Shown here in pieces: positions 1 to 8,046 of a stretch of DNA of 64,000 nt (the first letter of the stretch is position 1; the number at the start of each line of letters is the position of its first letter). The notes below the pieces were generated by a model. It was given only the letters and a program-made list of their open reading frames with translations, was not told the origin of the DNA and did no database searches. Source of the stretch: Actinomadura rifamycini DSM 43936 (GTDB taxonomy: Bacteria > Actinomycetota > Actinomycetes > Streptosporangiales > Streptosporangiaceae); assembly GCF_000425065.1 (NCBI RefSeq), contig NZ_AULB01000010.1, positions 186,001-250,000 of the forward strand, read 5' to 3'. Both the position numbers and the translations under genes were made by a program.

Positions 1-1538
1 CCGCGTTCGGCGCCGCCGTCGCGGTCTACGCGGTGCTGCGCTACGTCAGCGACCTGTCCGGCTTCCGCGTCGGCACCACCCTGCTGCGCGGCGTGTACCA
101 CCGGCTCGGCGACCACCTCGCCCGGCTGCCCATCGGCTGGTACAGCGCGGGCCGCGTCGGCGAGGTGTCGGTGATGGCCAGCCACGGCGTCCTGCAGGCG
201 ATGAGCGCCATCGCGCACCTGCTCGCGCCGTTCGTCAACGCCTGCGTCACCCCCCTGACGATCGTCGCGGTGATGCTCGTGTTCGACTGGCGCATGGGCC
301 TGGCCGCCCTGGCCGCCGTCCCGCTGGTGGCGGCGATCCAGATCTGGACGGGACGCTCGATGGCCGCCGCCGACGCCGACCGCCGGGCCCGCGGCCGCGA
401 GTCCAGCGCCCGGGTCATCGAGTACATCCAGGCCCAGCCGGTGCTGCGCGCCGGCGGCCGGACCGCCGAACGCTTCCGGCTGCTCGACGACTCGCTGCGC
501 GAGGTGCGGCGCGCGTCCCGCCGCACCGTGCTGTCGGCGCTGCCCGGCACGGTCGGCCTGACCCTGGTCGTGCAGGCGGTGTTCACGGTGCTGCTGGCCC
601 TGGGCGCCTACCTCGCGCTCGGCGGGCGCATCGGCGCGGCCGAGCTGCTGACCGTCCTCGTGCTCGCCGCCCGCTGCGCCGACCCGCTGCTGGCGCTCAC
701 CGACATCGGCAGCCAGGTCCGCGGCGCGCGCTCCGAACTCGCCGGGCTCGACGCCGTCCTGCGCACCGAGCCCCTGCCGGAGGCGCCCCGCCCCGCCCGG
801 CCGGCGCACCACGGCCTGGAGTTCGAGTCCGTCGTCTTCCGGCACGGCGACCGCACGGTGCTCGACGGCCTCGACCTGTCGGTGCCCGAGGGGCGGCGGG
901 TCGCGATCGTCGGCCCGTCCGGCGCCGGAAAGAGCACGCTGCTGCAGCTGATCGCGCGGTTCTACGACGTCCACGGCGGCGCGGTGCGCGTGGGCGGCGC
1001 GGACGTGCGCGCCATCGGCGCCGAGGACCTGATGGCCCGGATCGCGATCGTCTTCCAGGACGTCTACCTGTTCGACGACACGATCGAGGAGAACGTGCGG
1101 CTCGGCCGTCCCGACGCCGACCCGGCCGAGATCCGCGCGGCCGCGACCGCCGCGGGACTGGACGAGGTCATCGCGCGGCTCCCCGACGGCTGGGACACCG
1201 GCGTCGGCGAGGGCGGCGCGCTGCTGTCGGGCGGCGAACGCCAGCGCGTCTCGATCGCGCGGGCCCTGCTGAAGGACGCGCCGATCGTCCTGCTGGACGA
1301 GGTGACCTCCGCGCTCGACCCGGTGAACGAGGCGGCCGTCCACGACGGCATCGAGCGGCTGATGGCGGGCCGGACGGTCGTGATGGTCGCGCACCGGCTG
1401 CGGACGGTGCGCCGCGCCGACCGCATCGCCTTCCTCGACGGCGGCCGCATCGTTGAGGAGGGCGCCCACGACGAACTGCTCCGCCGCAACGGCCGCTACG
1501 CCGACTACTGGAACCTCTCCATGGCCCCGGTCGACTGA
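1..1538 (+). CDS. ABC exporter, fused permease and ATPase (5' end outside window)
   Basis: The frame is already open at the first bases, so the start lies upstream of the window. The visible part holds the later transmembrane helices of a type I exporter core, then a nucleotide-binding domain with Walker A GPSGAGKST, signature LSGGERQR, Walker B IVLLDE and the switch histidine in VAHRL. Half-transporters of this form act as homo- or heterodimers exporting lipids, peptides, drugs or siderophores; the IrtB-like siderophore group is one possibility. The substrate cannot be read from the sequence. A heterodimer partner, if any, would lie upstream. Confidence 0.93.
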   Translation, partial: AFGAAVAVYAVLRYVSDLSGFRVGTTLLRGVYHRLGDHLARLPIGWYSAGRVGEVSVMASHGVLQAMSAIAHLLAPFVNACVTPLTIVAVMLVFDWRMGLAALAAVPLVAAIQIWTGRSMAAADADRRARGRESSARVIEYIQAQPVLRAGGRTAERFRLLDDSLREVRRASRRTVLSALPGTVGLTLVVQAVFTVLLALGAYLALGGRIGAAELLTVLVLAARCADPLLALTDIGSQVRGARSELAGLDAVLRTEPLPEAPRPARPAHHGLEFESVVFRHGDRTVLDGLDLSVPEGRRVAIVGPSGAGKSTLLQLIARFYDVHGGAVRVGGADVRAIGAEDLMARIAIVFQDVYLFDDTIEENVRLGRPDADPAEIRAAATAAGLDEVIARLPDGWDTGVGEGGALLSGGERQRVSIARALLKDAPIVLLDEVTSALDPVNEAAVHDGIERLMAGRTVVMVAHRLRTVRRADRIAFLDGGRIVEEGAHDELLRRNGRYADYWNLSMAPVD

Positions 1539-1589
1539 CCCGCCCGGCCCGCGAACCGTCCGTCCCCGCGAGCATCCCGACCCGGTATG

Positions 1590-1603
1590 CCCCGATATCG
1601 GGG
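1590..1603. promoter_or_regulatory. Perfect 14-bp palindrome upstream of the kinase gene
   Basis: The sequence ccccgatatcgggg is self-complementary and lies 34 bp before the kinase start, in the 98-bp gap after the ABC exporter. It could be an operator or part of a short hairpin. No regulator can be assigned. Confidence 0.3.
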
Positions 1604-1636
1604 TGTTCGGGGGCGGAGGGTTCTAGGCTGTCGGCC

Positions 1637-3187
1637 GTGACGTCCGAGCAGGTGGTCGACGGGCGCTTCGAGCTGCGCGAGCGGCTCGGCAGCGGCGGGA
1701 TGGGCACGGTCTGGCGCGCGTTCGATCTCGCGCTGGAGCGCGACGTCGCGCTGAAAGAGGTGCGGCTCGCCGGAACCGACCCGGCCGTCGCGCGCAAGAC
1801 CCGCGAACGGGTCATGCGCGAGGCCCGCGCCCTCGCCCGCATCGACCACCCGAACGTCGTGACCGTCCACCACATCGTCGACCCGCCCGGCGCGCCCCAC
1901 CCCTGGCTGGTGATGGAACTCGTGCGCGGCCGGACCCTGCAGGACCGGCTCGCGTCCGGACCGCTGCCGCCCGCCGAGGCGGCCGCGGTCGGCCGCGGCG
2001 TCCTGGCCGCGCTGCGGGCCGCCCACGACGCCGGGATCCGGCACCGCGACGTCAAGCCCGCGAACGTCCTGCTGCGCCCCGACGGGACGCCCGTCCTCAC
2101 CGACTTCGGCATCGCGGCGCTGGAGGACGCGTCCCGCGTCACCGCCACCGGCGGCCTCGTCGGCTCCCCCGAGTACATCGCCCCCGAACGGCTCCACGGC
2201 CGGGAAGGCGACCCCGCCTCCGACCTGTGGTCGCTGGGCGTCCTGCTGTACGCGGCCGTGGAGGGCGCCAACCCGCTGCGCCGCCCCACCGCCGCCGCGA
2301 CCCTCGCCGCCGTCATGGCGGCCCCGATCCCGCCGCCCCGCCGCGCGGGTCCCCTGGCGCCCGTGCTCGGGGCGCTTCTGGTGCGCGACCCGGCCGCCCG
2401 TCCCACCGCCGCGCACCTCGACCGCATGCTCGCGCAGGCCGCCGGCGACCAGGCCCCGCCGCCCGCCCACGCCGCGCCCGCCCACGCCGAGCCCGCCACC
2501 GGCACTCGCCCGGCGCCGCCGCGGGCCACCGGCGGCACCCGGCTGGTCGCGGGCGTCGCCGCGGTCGCGGTGACCACGGCCGTGGCGGTCATCGCGATGC
2601 TCGCCATCGCCCTCCCGGCGATCCTGGACGGCTCCGGGGCACCGGCCGCGGGGACCGGCGAACGCACCGCGCCCACGCGCGCGAACGAGGCCGGAGCCGG
2701 AGGCGACGAACCCGCCGAGACCCCCGGGCCCGAGACGCTGCTGACCCCCGCGGCGATCGGCGAGGCGATCGCGAAGTTCGAGGCGGCGTCCGGCGGCACG
2801 AAGTTCGCCCAGCTCACCGTCTACCCGGACCGCGCGTCCGCCGACGCCCCCGCCGCCGGACGCCGCGCCGCCTTCGACAACTACACCTACGAGAAGGGCG
2901 CGGACGCCGCCGTCCGCAGCCGCCCCAGCGTCGCCATCACGACCGGCGACGCCGTGGTCGACCTCAAGACCTTCGCCTGGGAAGCCCTCCCCGCGCTGAT
3001 GAGCCGAGCCGAGCGGACGCTGAAGGTGCCGGAGCCGACGAACAGGTACGTGATCGTGAGAGCGGCCTGGGCGTTCAACGGCGACGCCCCGACCATGTTC
3101 GTCTACCTCGCCGACGAGTACGGCGGCGGCTACCTGGCCGTGAACACCGAAGGCAAGGTCGTCCGCACCGCCCCCGCCGACTCCTGA
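1637..3187 (+). CDS. Transmembrane serine/threonine protein kinase (Pkn/Hanks type)
   Basis: 516 residues with a GTG start. The kinase domain covers about residues 10-265: glycine loop GSGGMG near 19-24, invariant Lys40, HRDVKPAN at 136-143 with catalytic Asp138, DFG at 156-158 and an APE-like IAPER motif. A Pro/Ala-rich linker leads to one transmembrane helix at about 303-330, followed by about 185 extracellular residues without PASTA repeats. The architecture suggests a signalling kinase with an extracytoplasmic sensor domain of unknown ligand. No cognate phosphatase or obvious substrate gene is adjacent. Confidence 0.95.
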   Translation: MTSEQVVDGRFELRERLGSGGMGTVWRAFDLALERDVALKEVRLAGTDPAVARKTRERVMREARALARIDHPNVVTVHHIVDPPGAPHPWLVMELVRGRTLQDRLASGPLPPAEAAAVGRGVLAALRAAHDAGIRHRDVKPANVLLRPDGTPVLTDFGIAALEDASRVTATGGLVGSPEYIAPERLHGREGDPASDLWSLGVLLYAAVEGANPLRRPTAAATLAAVMAAPIPPPRRAGPLAPVLGALLVRDPAARPTAAHLDRMLAQAAGDQAPPPAHAAPAHAEPATGTRPAPPRATGGTRLVAGVAAVAVTTAVAVIAMLAIALPAILDGSGAPAAGTGERTAPTRANEAGAGGDEPAETPGPETLLTPAAIGEAIAKFEAASGGTKFAQLTVYPDRASADAPAAGRRAAFDNYTYEKGADAAVRSRPSVAITTGDAVVDLKTFAWEALPALMSRAERTLKVPEPTNRYVIVRAAWAFNGDAPTMFVYLADEYGGGYLAVNTEGKVVRTAPADS

Positions 3188-3256
3188 ACACCGCGCGACG
3201 ATGAGTCCGGGACGCGCGGACGGTCGAACCGATGACCGCGACCCGAAGGAGCCCGC

Positions 3257-3805
3257 GTGACGACGTCCGCCCACCTGCGCAAAACCGCCCTGTCCCTGCC
3301 GGAGACCGGCGAGGAGCGCACCGGCTCCGGCACGACCGCGTTCGTCGTGCACGGCAAGCGCTTCGCATCGACCGGCGACCACGGCGAAGCGCGCCTGCAC
3401 CTCCCCCCGGCCGAGGCCGACGCGTTCCTCGCCGCGTTCCCGGGAGCCGGGCGGCTGTCGGACCGGGGAAGGGCGGCCGGCGTCCGCGTCCCGCTCGCCG
3501 ACATCGACGGGCAGCGACTCAACCACTGGGTCCGCCGTGCCTGGCTGTCCCGGGCGCCCAAGCGCCTCGTGGCGCAGGCCGTCGCCGCGGACACCGCGAC
3601 GGCCGGCGACGTCGGCGACCTGCCCAAGGCCATCGGACGGCCCGCCACCCGCGCCCTCACCGCCGCCGGCATCACCACGCTCGCCCAGGTCGCCGACCTC
3701 ACCGAAGCCGAACTGCGAGCGATGCACGGCATCGGCCCGAAGGCCGTGGACGTCCTCCGCGAGACGCTCGCCGCCGACGGGCGCACGTTCGGCGAACCGC
3801 GCTAG
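3257..3805 (+). CDS. MmcQ/YjbR-like protein with C-terminal helix-hairpin-helix domain
   Basis: 182 residues. The N-terminal 100 or so residues resemble the MmcQ/YjbR (CyaY-like) fold, with the family's typical LSLPETGEE opening and a late Trp-containing helix. Residues 122-172 form a second module (IGRPATRALTAAGI, then HGIGPKAV) resembling the helix-hairpin-helix of the RNA polymerase alpha C-terminal domain. This fusion is common in actinobacteria and is presumed to bind DNA, but its role is not established. The start is the ATG/GTG 12 bp after an aaggag ribosome site. It follows the kinase by 69 bp. Confidence 0.75.
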   Translation: MTTSAHLRKTALSLPETGEERTGSGTTAFVVHGKRFASTGDHGEARLHLPPAEADAFLAAFPGAGRLSDRGRAAGVRVPLADIDGQRLNHWVRRAWLSRAPKRLVAQAVAADTATAGDVGDLPKAIGRPATRALTAAGITTLAQVADLTEAELRAMHGIGPKAVDVLRETLAADGRTFGEPR

Positions 3806-3868
3806 CGACGGCCGCCCCCACCGGGCGGTCGCCGCGGACGGCGCCGCCCGCGCCGATAGCATCGCGGC

Positions 3869-4678
3869 ATGCGCATGCTCGTCGTGGACGCCTTCACCGA
3901 CCGCCCCTTCGTCGGGAACCCCGCGGCCGTCTGCCTGCTCGACGGGCCCGCCGAGCCCGGCTGGATGCAGCGGGTGGCGGCCGAGATGAAGCACTCCGAG
4001 ACCGCGTTCGTCCGTCCGATCGAGGCGCCCGACGCCGACTTCGAACTCCGCTGGTTCACCCCGGCCGCGGAAGTCGACCTGTGCGGGCACGCCACCCTGG
4101 CGACCGCGCACGCGCTGTTCGAGACCGGGACGGCCGCCGCGCGGCCGATCCGGTTCCGGACCCTGCACTCGGGCGTCCTGACGGTGACGCGCGGCCACGA
4201 CGGCGGCCTGCGCATGGACTTCCCGGCATGCCCCACCACCGAGACCGGACCGCCGGACGGCCTGGCCGGCATGCTGGGCGCCCGGCCGCTCCGGGTGGGC
4301 CGCACGTCCCTGGGCGACCTGCTGGTGGAGGTCGCCGACGAGGCCGCCGTCCGCGGCCTCGCCCCCGACACCGGAGCCCTCGCCCGCCTGGACGTCCGCG
4401 GCGTCATCGTCACGGCCGCCGCCGACGAGGGCCGGGAGTACGCGTTCGTCTCCCGCTTCTTCGCCGCCGACCTGCTGCCCGGCGACCACGAGGATCCGGT
4501 GACCGGCTCCGCCCACTGCGCCCTCGGCCCCTACTGGGGCGAGCGCCTCGGCCGCACCGAGCTGGTCGGCTACCAGGCGTCCGCCCGCGGCGGGCTCGTC
4601 GGCGTCACGCTCCGGGACGACCGCGTCGAGCTCGCCGGCCGAGCGTTCACCGTCCTCGACGGCGAACTCCGCACCTGA
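3869..4678 (+). CDS. PhzF family isomerase/epimerase-like protein
   Basis: 269 residues, the usual length for the family. It shows the family's N-terminal VDAFTDRPFVGNPAAVCLL, the catalytic-site segment SETAF and the C-terminal DPVTGSAHC phosphate/substrate loop. PhzF itself isomerises a dihydro-anthranilate in phenazine synthesis, but most homologues belong to no phenazine cluster, and none of the other phz genes occur here, so the substrate is unknown. A second in-frame ATG lies two codons downstream of the chosen start. It appears monocistronic. Confidence 0.88.
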   Translation: MRMLVVDAFTDRPFVGNPAAVCLLDGPAEPGWMQRVAAEMKHSETAFVRPIEAPDADFELRWFTPAAEVDLCGHATLATAHALFETGTAAARPIRFRTLHSGVLTVTRGHDGGLRMDFPACPTTETGPPDGLAGMLGARPLRVGRTSLGDLLVEVADEAAVRGLAPDTGALARLDVRGVIVTAAADEGREYAFVSRFFAADLLPGDHEDPVTGSAHCALGPYWGERLGRTELVGYQASARGGLVGVTLRDDRVELAGRAFTVLDGELRT

Positions 4679-4707
4679 ACCCCGACGCGCTCGCGTCCGT
4701 CCGGCGG

Positions 4708-5103
4708 TCACACCGGGTCCGGCAGGTCCATGAGCGCGAGCTTCGCCGGGTCGACCACGGCGACGATCTCGGTGATCCGGCCGCCGGAGACGGTGAAGAC
4801 CAGCAGGGAGAGCGGGGTGCCGTCCTCGCTCCAGGAGATGACGCCGGGACGGCCGTCGACCGTCGCCGCACGTCCCCGCGCCGCGCCCCCGGCCACTCGC
4901 GCGCGGGAGGCGACGTCGGTGGCGCCGAGCGTGACGAACCGTCCGTCCGGGGTGTGGACGGTGAACCTCACCTCGGGGTCGAGGACCTGCAGCAACCGCT
5001 CGCACCGACCGTCGCGGGCCGCGGCCAGGAAGGCTTGCACCACCTCGCGTCGTCCCCCGCCGTCCCCCGACGCCTGGGCGGCCTGCGCCTTCCTGCGGGC
5101 GCG
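4708..5103 (-). pseudogene. ECF41-type sigma factor, 3' fragment only
   Basis: The reading frame gives the C-terminal SnoaL-like domain of an ECF41/SigJ sigma factor: REVVQAFLAAARDG, LQVLDPEVRF and a terminal VVDPAKL resembling the family's NPDKL signature. Upstream in the same frame about 20 more codons match the domain linker (ARRKAQA). Homology stops near 5100-5103; sigma regions 2 and 4 are absent. A complete relative of the same family lies at 11406-12293. The remnant abuts a truncated CMD gene on the other strand, so one deletion probably removed both 5' ends. Confidence 0.78.
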
Positions 5104-5327
5104 GCCCCTTCTACACCGACGCGGAACGCGCGGCCCTGGCGCTGGCCGAGGCCGCCACCCGGCTGCAGGACGGCGCCGAGGGCGTCACCGACGCGATCTG
5201 GGACGAGGCCGGCGCCCATTTCACCGAGGAGCAGATCGGCGCGATCAACCTGGAGATCGCGCTGACGAACTTCTTCAACCGGATCAACCGCACCATCAAG
5301 GAACCGGCCGGACAGACCTGGGGCTGA
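5103..5327 (+). pseudogene. Carboxymuconolactone decarboxylase family protein, 3' fragment
   Basis: About 73 codons match the C-terminal half of CMD/AhpD-like proteins: GPFYTDAERAALALAEAATR, then AIWDEAGAHF, EEQIGAINLEIALTN and FFNRINR before TGA. The N-terminal half with the CxxC active site is missing and the codons before 5103 are unrelated and Pro/Arg-rich. No start codon with a ribosome site is visible. In ECF41 loci the CMD gene and sigma gene are commonly neighbours, which supports a deletion scar. Confidence 0.75.
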
Positions 5328-5349
5328 GCCCGGCTGCCCGTCCCGAGGG

Positions 5350-5928
5350 TCACCCGGTGGACGGGACGCCGGCCGGGACGGGCCGGTAGCACAGGCGGAC
5401 GACGCCCGAAGGGAACGTCGTGGTGCTCACCAGGTCCAGCCGCACGGGGCCGATCCCGTCGAAGATCCGCGGGCCCGTCGCCCACAGGTAAGGGCTGACG
5501 TTGAACCACAGCTCGTCGACGAGATCGCGGGCGAGGAGCTCGCGCGCCAGTTCCCCGGCACAGGGAACGATCAGGTTGCCGTGGTGCTCGTCCTTGAGCC
5601 GGCTCACGCTCTCGGCGAGGTCGCCGTCCAGCAGGGTGGCGTTCCAGCCCAGCGGTCCGGTCGCCGACCGGGACGCGACGTACTTGGGCATGCCGTTCAT
5701 CCGGGCCGCGTACGCCTCGAAGCCGGGGACGTTGGCGAGCCCGGGCCAGACGGCGGCCAGCCCTTCGTAGGCCGTGCGGCCGACGACCATGGCGTCGGCC
5801 GCCAGCCACATCTCCAGCCCGGCCTGCATGCTGCCGGGATCGGTGACCAGCCACCCCTGCGGCTCGGCCGCCGGTGCCTCGAAAGCGCCGTTGACGGTCA
5901 CGGCGACGTTGATGATCAGTCGTCCCAT
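5350..5928 (-). CDS. Dihydrofolate reductase family protein (RibD C-terminal type)
   Basis: 192 residues starting MGRLIINVAVTVNGAFE, the opening typical of the RibD-C/DHFR-like fold, with the GRTAYEG helix and a late Rossmann-like strand region (NLIVPCAGELARELLARDL). These proteins are NADPH-dependent reductases or related enzymes; most actinobacterial copies have no defined substrate. It lies 50 bp downstream of an ArsR-SRPBCC gene on the same strand and is probably cotranscribed with it, an arrangement often seen with this family. Confidence 0.88.
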   Translation of the reverse strand: MGRLIINVAVTVNGAFEAPAAEPQGWLVTDPGSMQAGLEMWLAADAMVVGRTAYEGLAAVWPGLANVPGFEAYAARMNGMPKYVASRSATGPLGWNATLLDGDLAESVSRLKDEHHGNLIVPCAGELARELLARDLVDELWFNVSPYLWATGPRIFDGIGPVRLDLVSTTTFPSGVVRLCYRPVPAGVPSTG

Positions 5929-5978
5929 GGGGGCTCCTCATGTCGGGTGTTGCACCGGGATGTCGTGCCGGGCGGTCG

Positions 5979-6800
5979 CTACGCACCGGCGGCCAGCACC
6001 GCAGCGAGCTTGTCGAGGCTCTGGCCGAAACCGATCTCGATGCCGGCGATGGAATCGGCGGACTCGACGGTGCTGTCGGCGAGCCGCCACCGGGCCTCCA
6101 AACGCGTGCCCGTGCCGACGGGCCGCAGCTCGTAGGCGATGTGCGCGGTGAAGGCGAAGCCGCCGCCGGGAAGCAGCGGGGACAAGCGGTAGGCGAGGCG
6201 CTCCCCGGGCCGCACGTCCTCGACGACCCCTTCGGCCCGTCCGACGGCCGCGTCCGAGCCGTCGGCGTCCTCGAGGTCGCGGTACTCGAGGACGATCCGC
6301 CCGCCCGGCCGCGCCTCGAAGACGAGCTCGGAAACGCGCAGTCCGTCGGGCGCCCACCAGCGGGCCAGCAGGGATTCCTCGGTCAGGTGCCGCCAGACCG
6401 GCTCGCCGGGGGCCTCCAGCGACCGGACGAACCGGAACGACCGGCCGTCGGCCCACCGGTCCGCCTCCGCGGCGCGCCGCTCCGCGTCGAGGCCGGCGCC
6501 GTAGCGGTCGAAGGTCTCGTTGGGGCCGCCGGCCCGGTCCGCGGTGTCCGCGAGCCGGGTCAGCGCGACCGCCAGGTCCCGCAGCGGGCCGGGCCGCAGC
6601 GCGTAGACGCGGCGCTGCCCGGAGCGCTGGGAGGTGACGACGCCGGCGCGTTCGAGCGTCTGCAGGTGCTTGGTCGTCTGCGGCTGCCGCGCCTCGGCGA
6701 GCCGGGCCAGGACGCCGACGGACCGGGGCCGCTCGGCCAGCAGGCTCACGAGCCGCCAGCGAGCCGGATCCGCCAGCGCGGCGAGAAGCGGTGCGTCCAT
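5979..6800 (-). CDS. ArsR family regulator fused to an SRPBCC (AHSA1-like) domain
   Basis: 273 residues. Residues 1-85 form an ArsR winged helix (ALADPARWRLVSLLAERP, recognition helix around RQPQTTKHLQTL). Residues about 115-270 form an SRPBCC/AHSA1 ligand-binding domain (VWRHLTEESLLARWWAPDG, GGRIVLEYRD). No ArsR-type metal-binding cysteine motif is seen, so sensing probably occurs through the hydrophobic SRPBCC cavity. The gene begins 4 bp from a nested AT-rich palindrome that may be its own operator, and it precedes the reductase gene at 5350-5928 on the same strand. Confidence 0.9.
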   Translation of the reverse strand: MDAPLLAALADPARWRLVSLLAERPRSVGVLARLAEARQPQTTKHLQTLERAGVVTSQRSGQRRVYALRPGPLRDLAVALTRLADTADRAGGPNETFDRYGAGLDAERRAAEADRWADGRSFRFVRSLEAPGEPVWRHLTEESLLARWWAPDGLRVSELVFEARPGGRIVLEYRDLEDADGSDAAVGRAEGVVEDVRPGERLAYRLSPLLPGGGFAFTAHIAYELRPVGTGTRLEARWRLADSTVESADSIAGIEIGFGQSLDKLAAVLAAGA

Positions 6801-6804
6801 GGGG

Positions 6805-6848
6805 CGAAGTATTCTCCATAGAGAATATTCTTGTCAACGAATACTTCG
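6805..6848. promoter_or_regulatory. Nested palindromes, probable ArsR-SRPBCC operator
   Basis: A perfect 10-bp inverted repeat, cgaagtattc at 6805-6814 and its complement at 6839-6848, encloses a second one, tattctc (6810-6816) / gagaata (6821-6827). The block is strikingly AT-rich for this genome and starts 5 bp upstream of the ATG of the ArsR-SRPBCC gene, so bound repressor would cover its promoter. Confidence 0.6.
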
Positions 6849-7052
6849 GGATGCCATCGGCCACGGCCGTCTACTCGAAAACCTGTTGGCGGCCTGCGGC
6901 GACCACTGCTATCTTTCCGGAGGCCGTGCCAGAGAACGAGGAGGTGGTACCCGTGAACGCTGTATCGACATGGGTGCTCCCCTCCGGGGTCACGGTCGGG
7001 CGATAGGTCGTCCGGGAGCGCCGTTCATGAGCACTCCCCGAAAGGCACGACC

Positions 7053-7784
7053 ATGCGCTTCACTTCCGAACGGCGCCTCGACGACGGCGTCCTCGAGCGC
7101 GAGTTCACCCTCGACGAGATCCCCGGCATCCTGTGGACCCCCGCGTCCGCGGCTGCCCCGGCCCCGCTGGTCCTGGTCGGCCACCCCGGCGGGCTGCGCG
7201 CGATGTACCCCCGGCTGGCCGCCCGTGCCCGGCGGTCCGCGGCCGACGGCTTCGCCGCGGCCGCCATCGAACTCCCCGGAGCCGGCGACCGGCCGCGCTT
7301 CGCCGCCGCGGAGCAGGCCCGCGCCGACCTGCGCGCAGCGCTCGAGGCCGGCGAACCGGTCGAGGACGAGCTCGTCGACCGGCTCGTCCTCCCGCTGGTC
7401 GACAAGGCGGTCCCGGAATGGCGGGCCGCCCTGGACGCACTCCTCGAACTGCCCGAGATCGGCGGCCCCGTCGGGTTCTCGGGAGGAGTGATCAGCATCG
7501 GCGTCCGGCTCGCGGTCGTGGAGCCGCGCATAGCGGCCGCCGTCCTGTACGCGGGAAGCTTCGTGCCACGCGCCATCTTCGAGGAGGCGCGCCAGGTCAC
7601 CATCCCCCTGCACGTCCTCCTGCAGTGGGACGACGAAGGCAACGACCGGCAGGTGGCCCTTGACCTGTTCGACGCCCTCGGCTCCAAGGAGAAGACGCTG
7701 CACGCCAACATGGGCGGCCACACCGGCGTCCCGCAGTTCGCAGGGGAAGCCGCCGCCCAGTTCTTCACCCGGCACCTGGGTTAG
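7053..7784 (+). CDS. Alpha/beta hydrolase (dienelactone hydrolase-like)
   Basis: 243 residues. The nucleophile elbow GFSGG places Ser143 in a GxSxG motif; an acidic residue near 193 (WDDEGND) and His223 (GGHTGVP) complete a plausible triad. The oxyanion region is LVGHPGG near 41-47. Size and layout match small dienelactone hydrolase/alpha-beta hydrolases of unknown substrate. ATG is preceded by cgaaaggcacgacc. It stands alone and converges on the CMD-like gene across a strong hairpin. Confidence 0.82.
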   Translation: MRFTSERRLDDGVLEREFTLDEIPGILWTPASAAAPAPLVLVGHPGGLRAMYPRLAARARRSAADGFAAAAIELPGAGDRPRFAAAEQARADLRAALEAGEPVEDELVDRLVLPLVDKAVPEWRAALDALLELPEIGGPVGFSGGVISIGVRLAVVEPRIAAAVLYAGSFVPRAIFEEARQVTIPLHVLLQWDDEGNDRQVALDLFDALGSKEKTLHANMGGHTGVPQFAGEAAAQFFTRHLG

Positions 7785-7930
7785 AGCCTGCGCCGACGCG
7801 AGATGAGCGGCGGCGTGCCCATGCCCCGGACGCGGCGAGGTCTCCGGTAAAGCGGTCATCGACCGACAAGACCGACACCGGAGCCCTCGTCCCCTCTCCC
7901 TGCTCAACCCGTGGGGGCTGTCTCGCAGGA

Positions 7931-7971
7931 CTGCCTTGTGCGGCTACCCGCCGGGTAGCCGCACAAGGCAG
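7931..7971. terminator. 41-bp near-perfect palindrome, bidirectional terminator candidate
   Basis: Arms ctgccttgtgcggctacccg (7931-7950) and its exact complement (7952-7971) are separated by one base. The element lies between the convergent hydrolase and CMD-like genes. No T-tract follows, which is normal for high-GC actinobacterial hairpin terminators. The unusually long perfect pairing would also allow cruciform formation. Confidence 0.65.
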
Positions 7972-8046
7972 AACGGTTCAGTTGCCAGGGGTCGTGGTCG
8001 CTAGTGCCGGGGCCTGGGGTGAGGCGCCCTCACCGGACCGGTCGGG

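Noticed and set aside
1505..5005. 1166-codon open frame on the minus strand
   Set aside because: It overlaps four well-supported plus-strand genes, is Gly/Arg/Ala-rich and is a by-product of high third-position GC.
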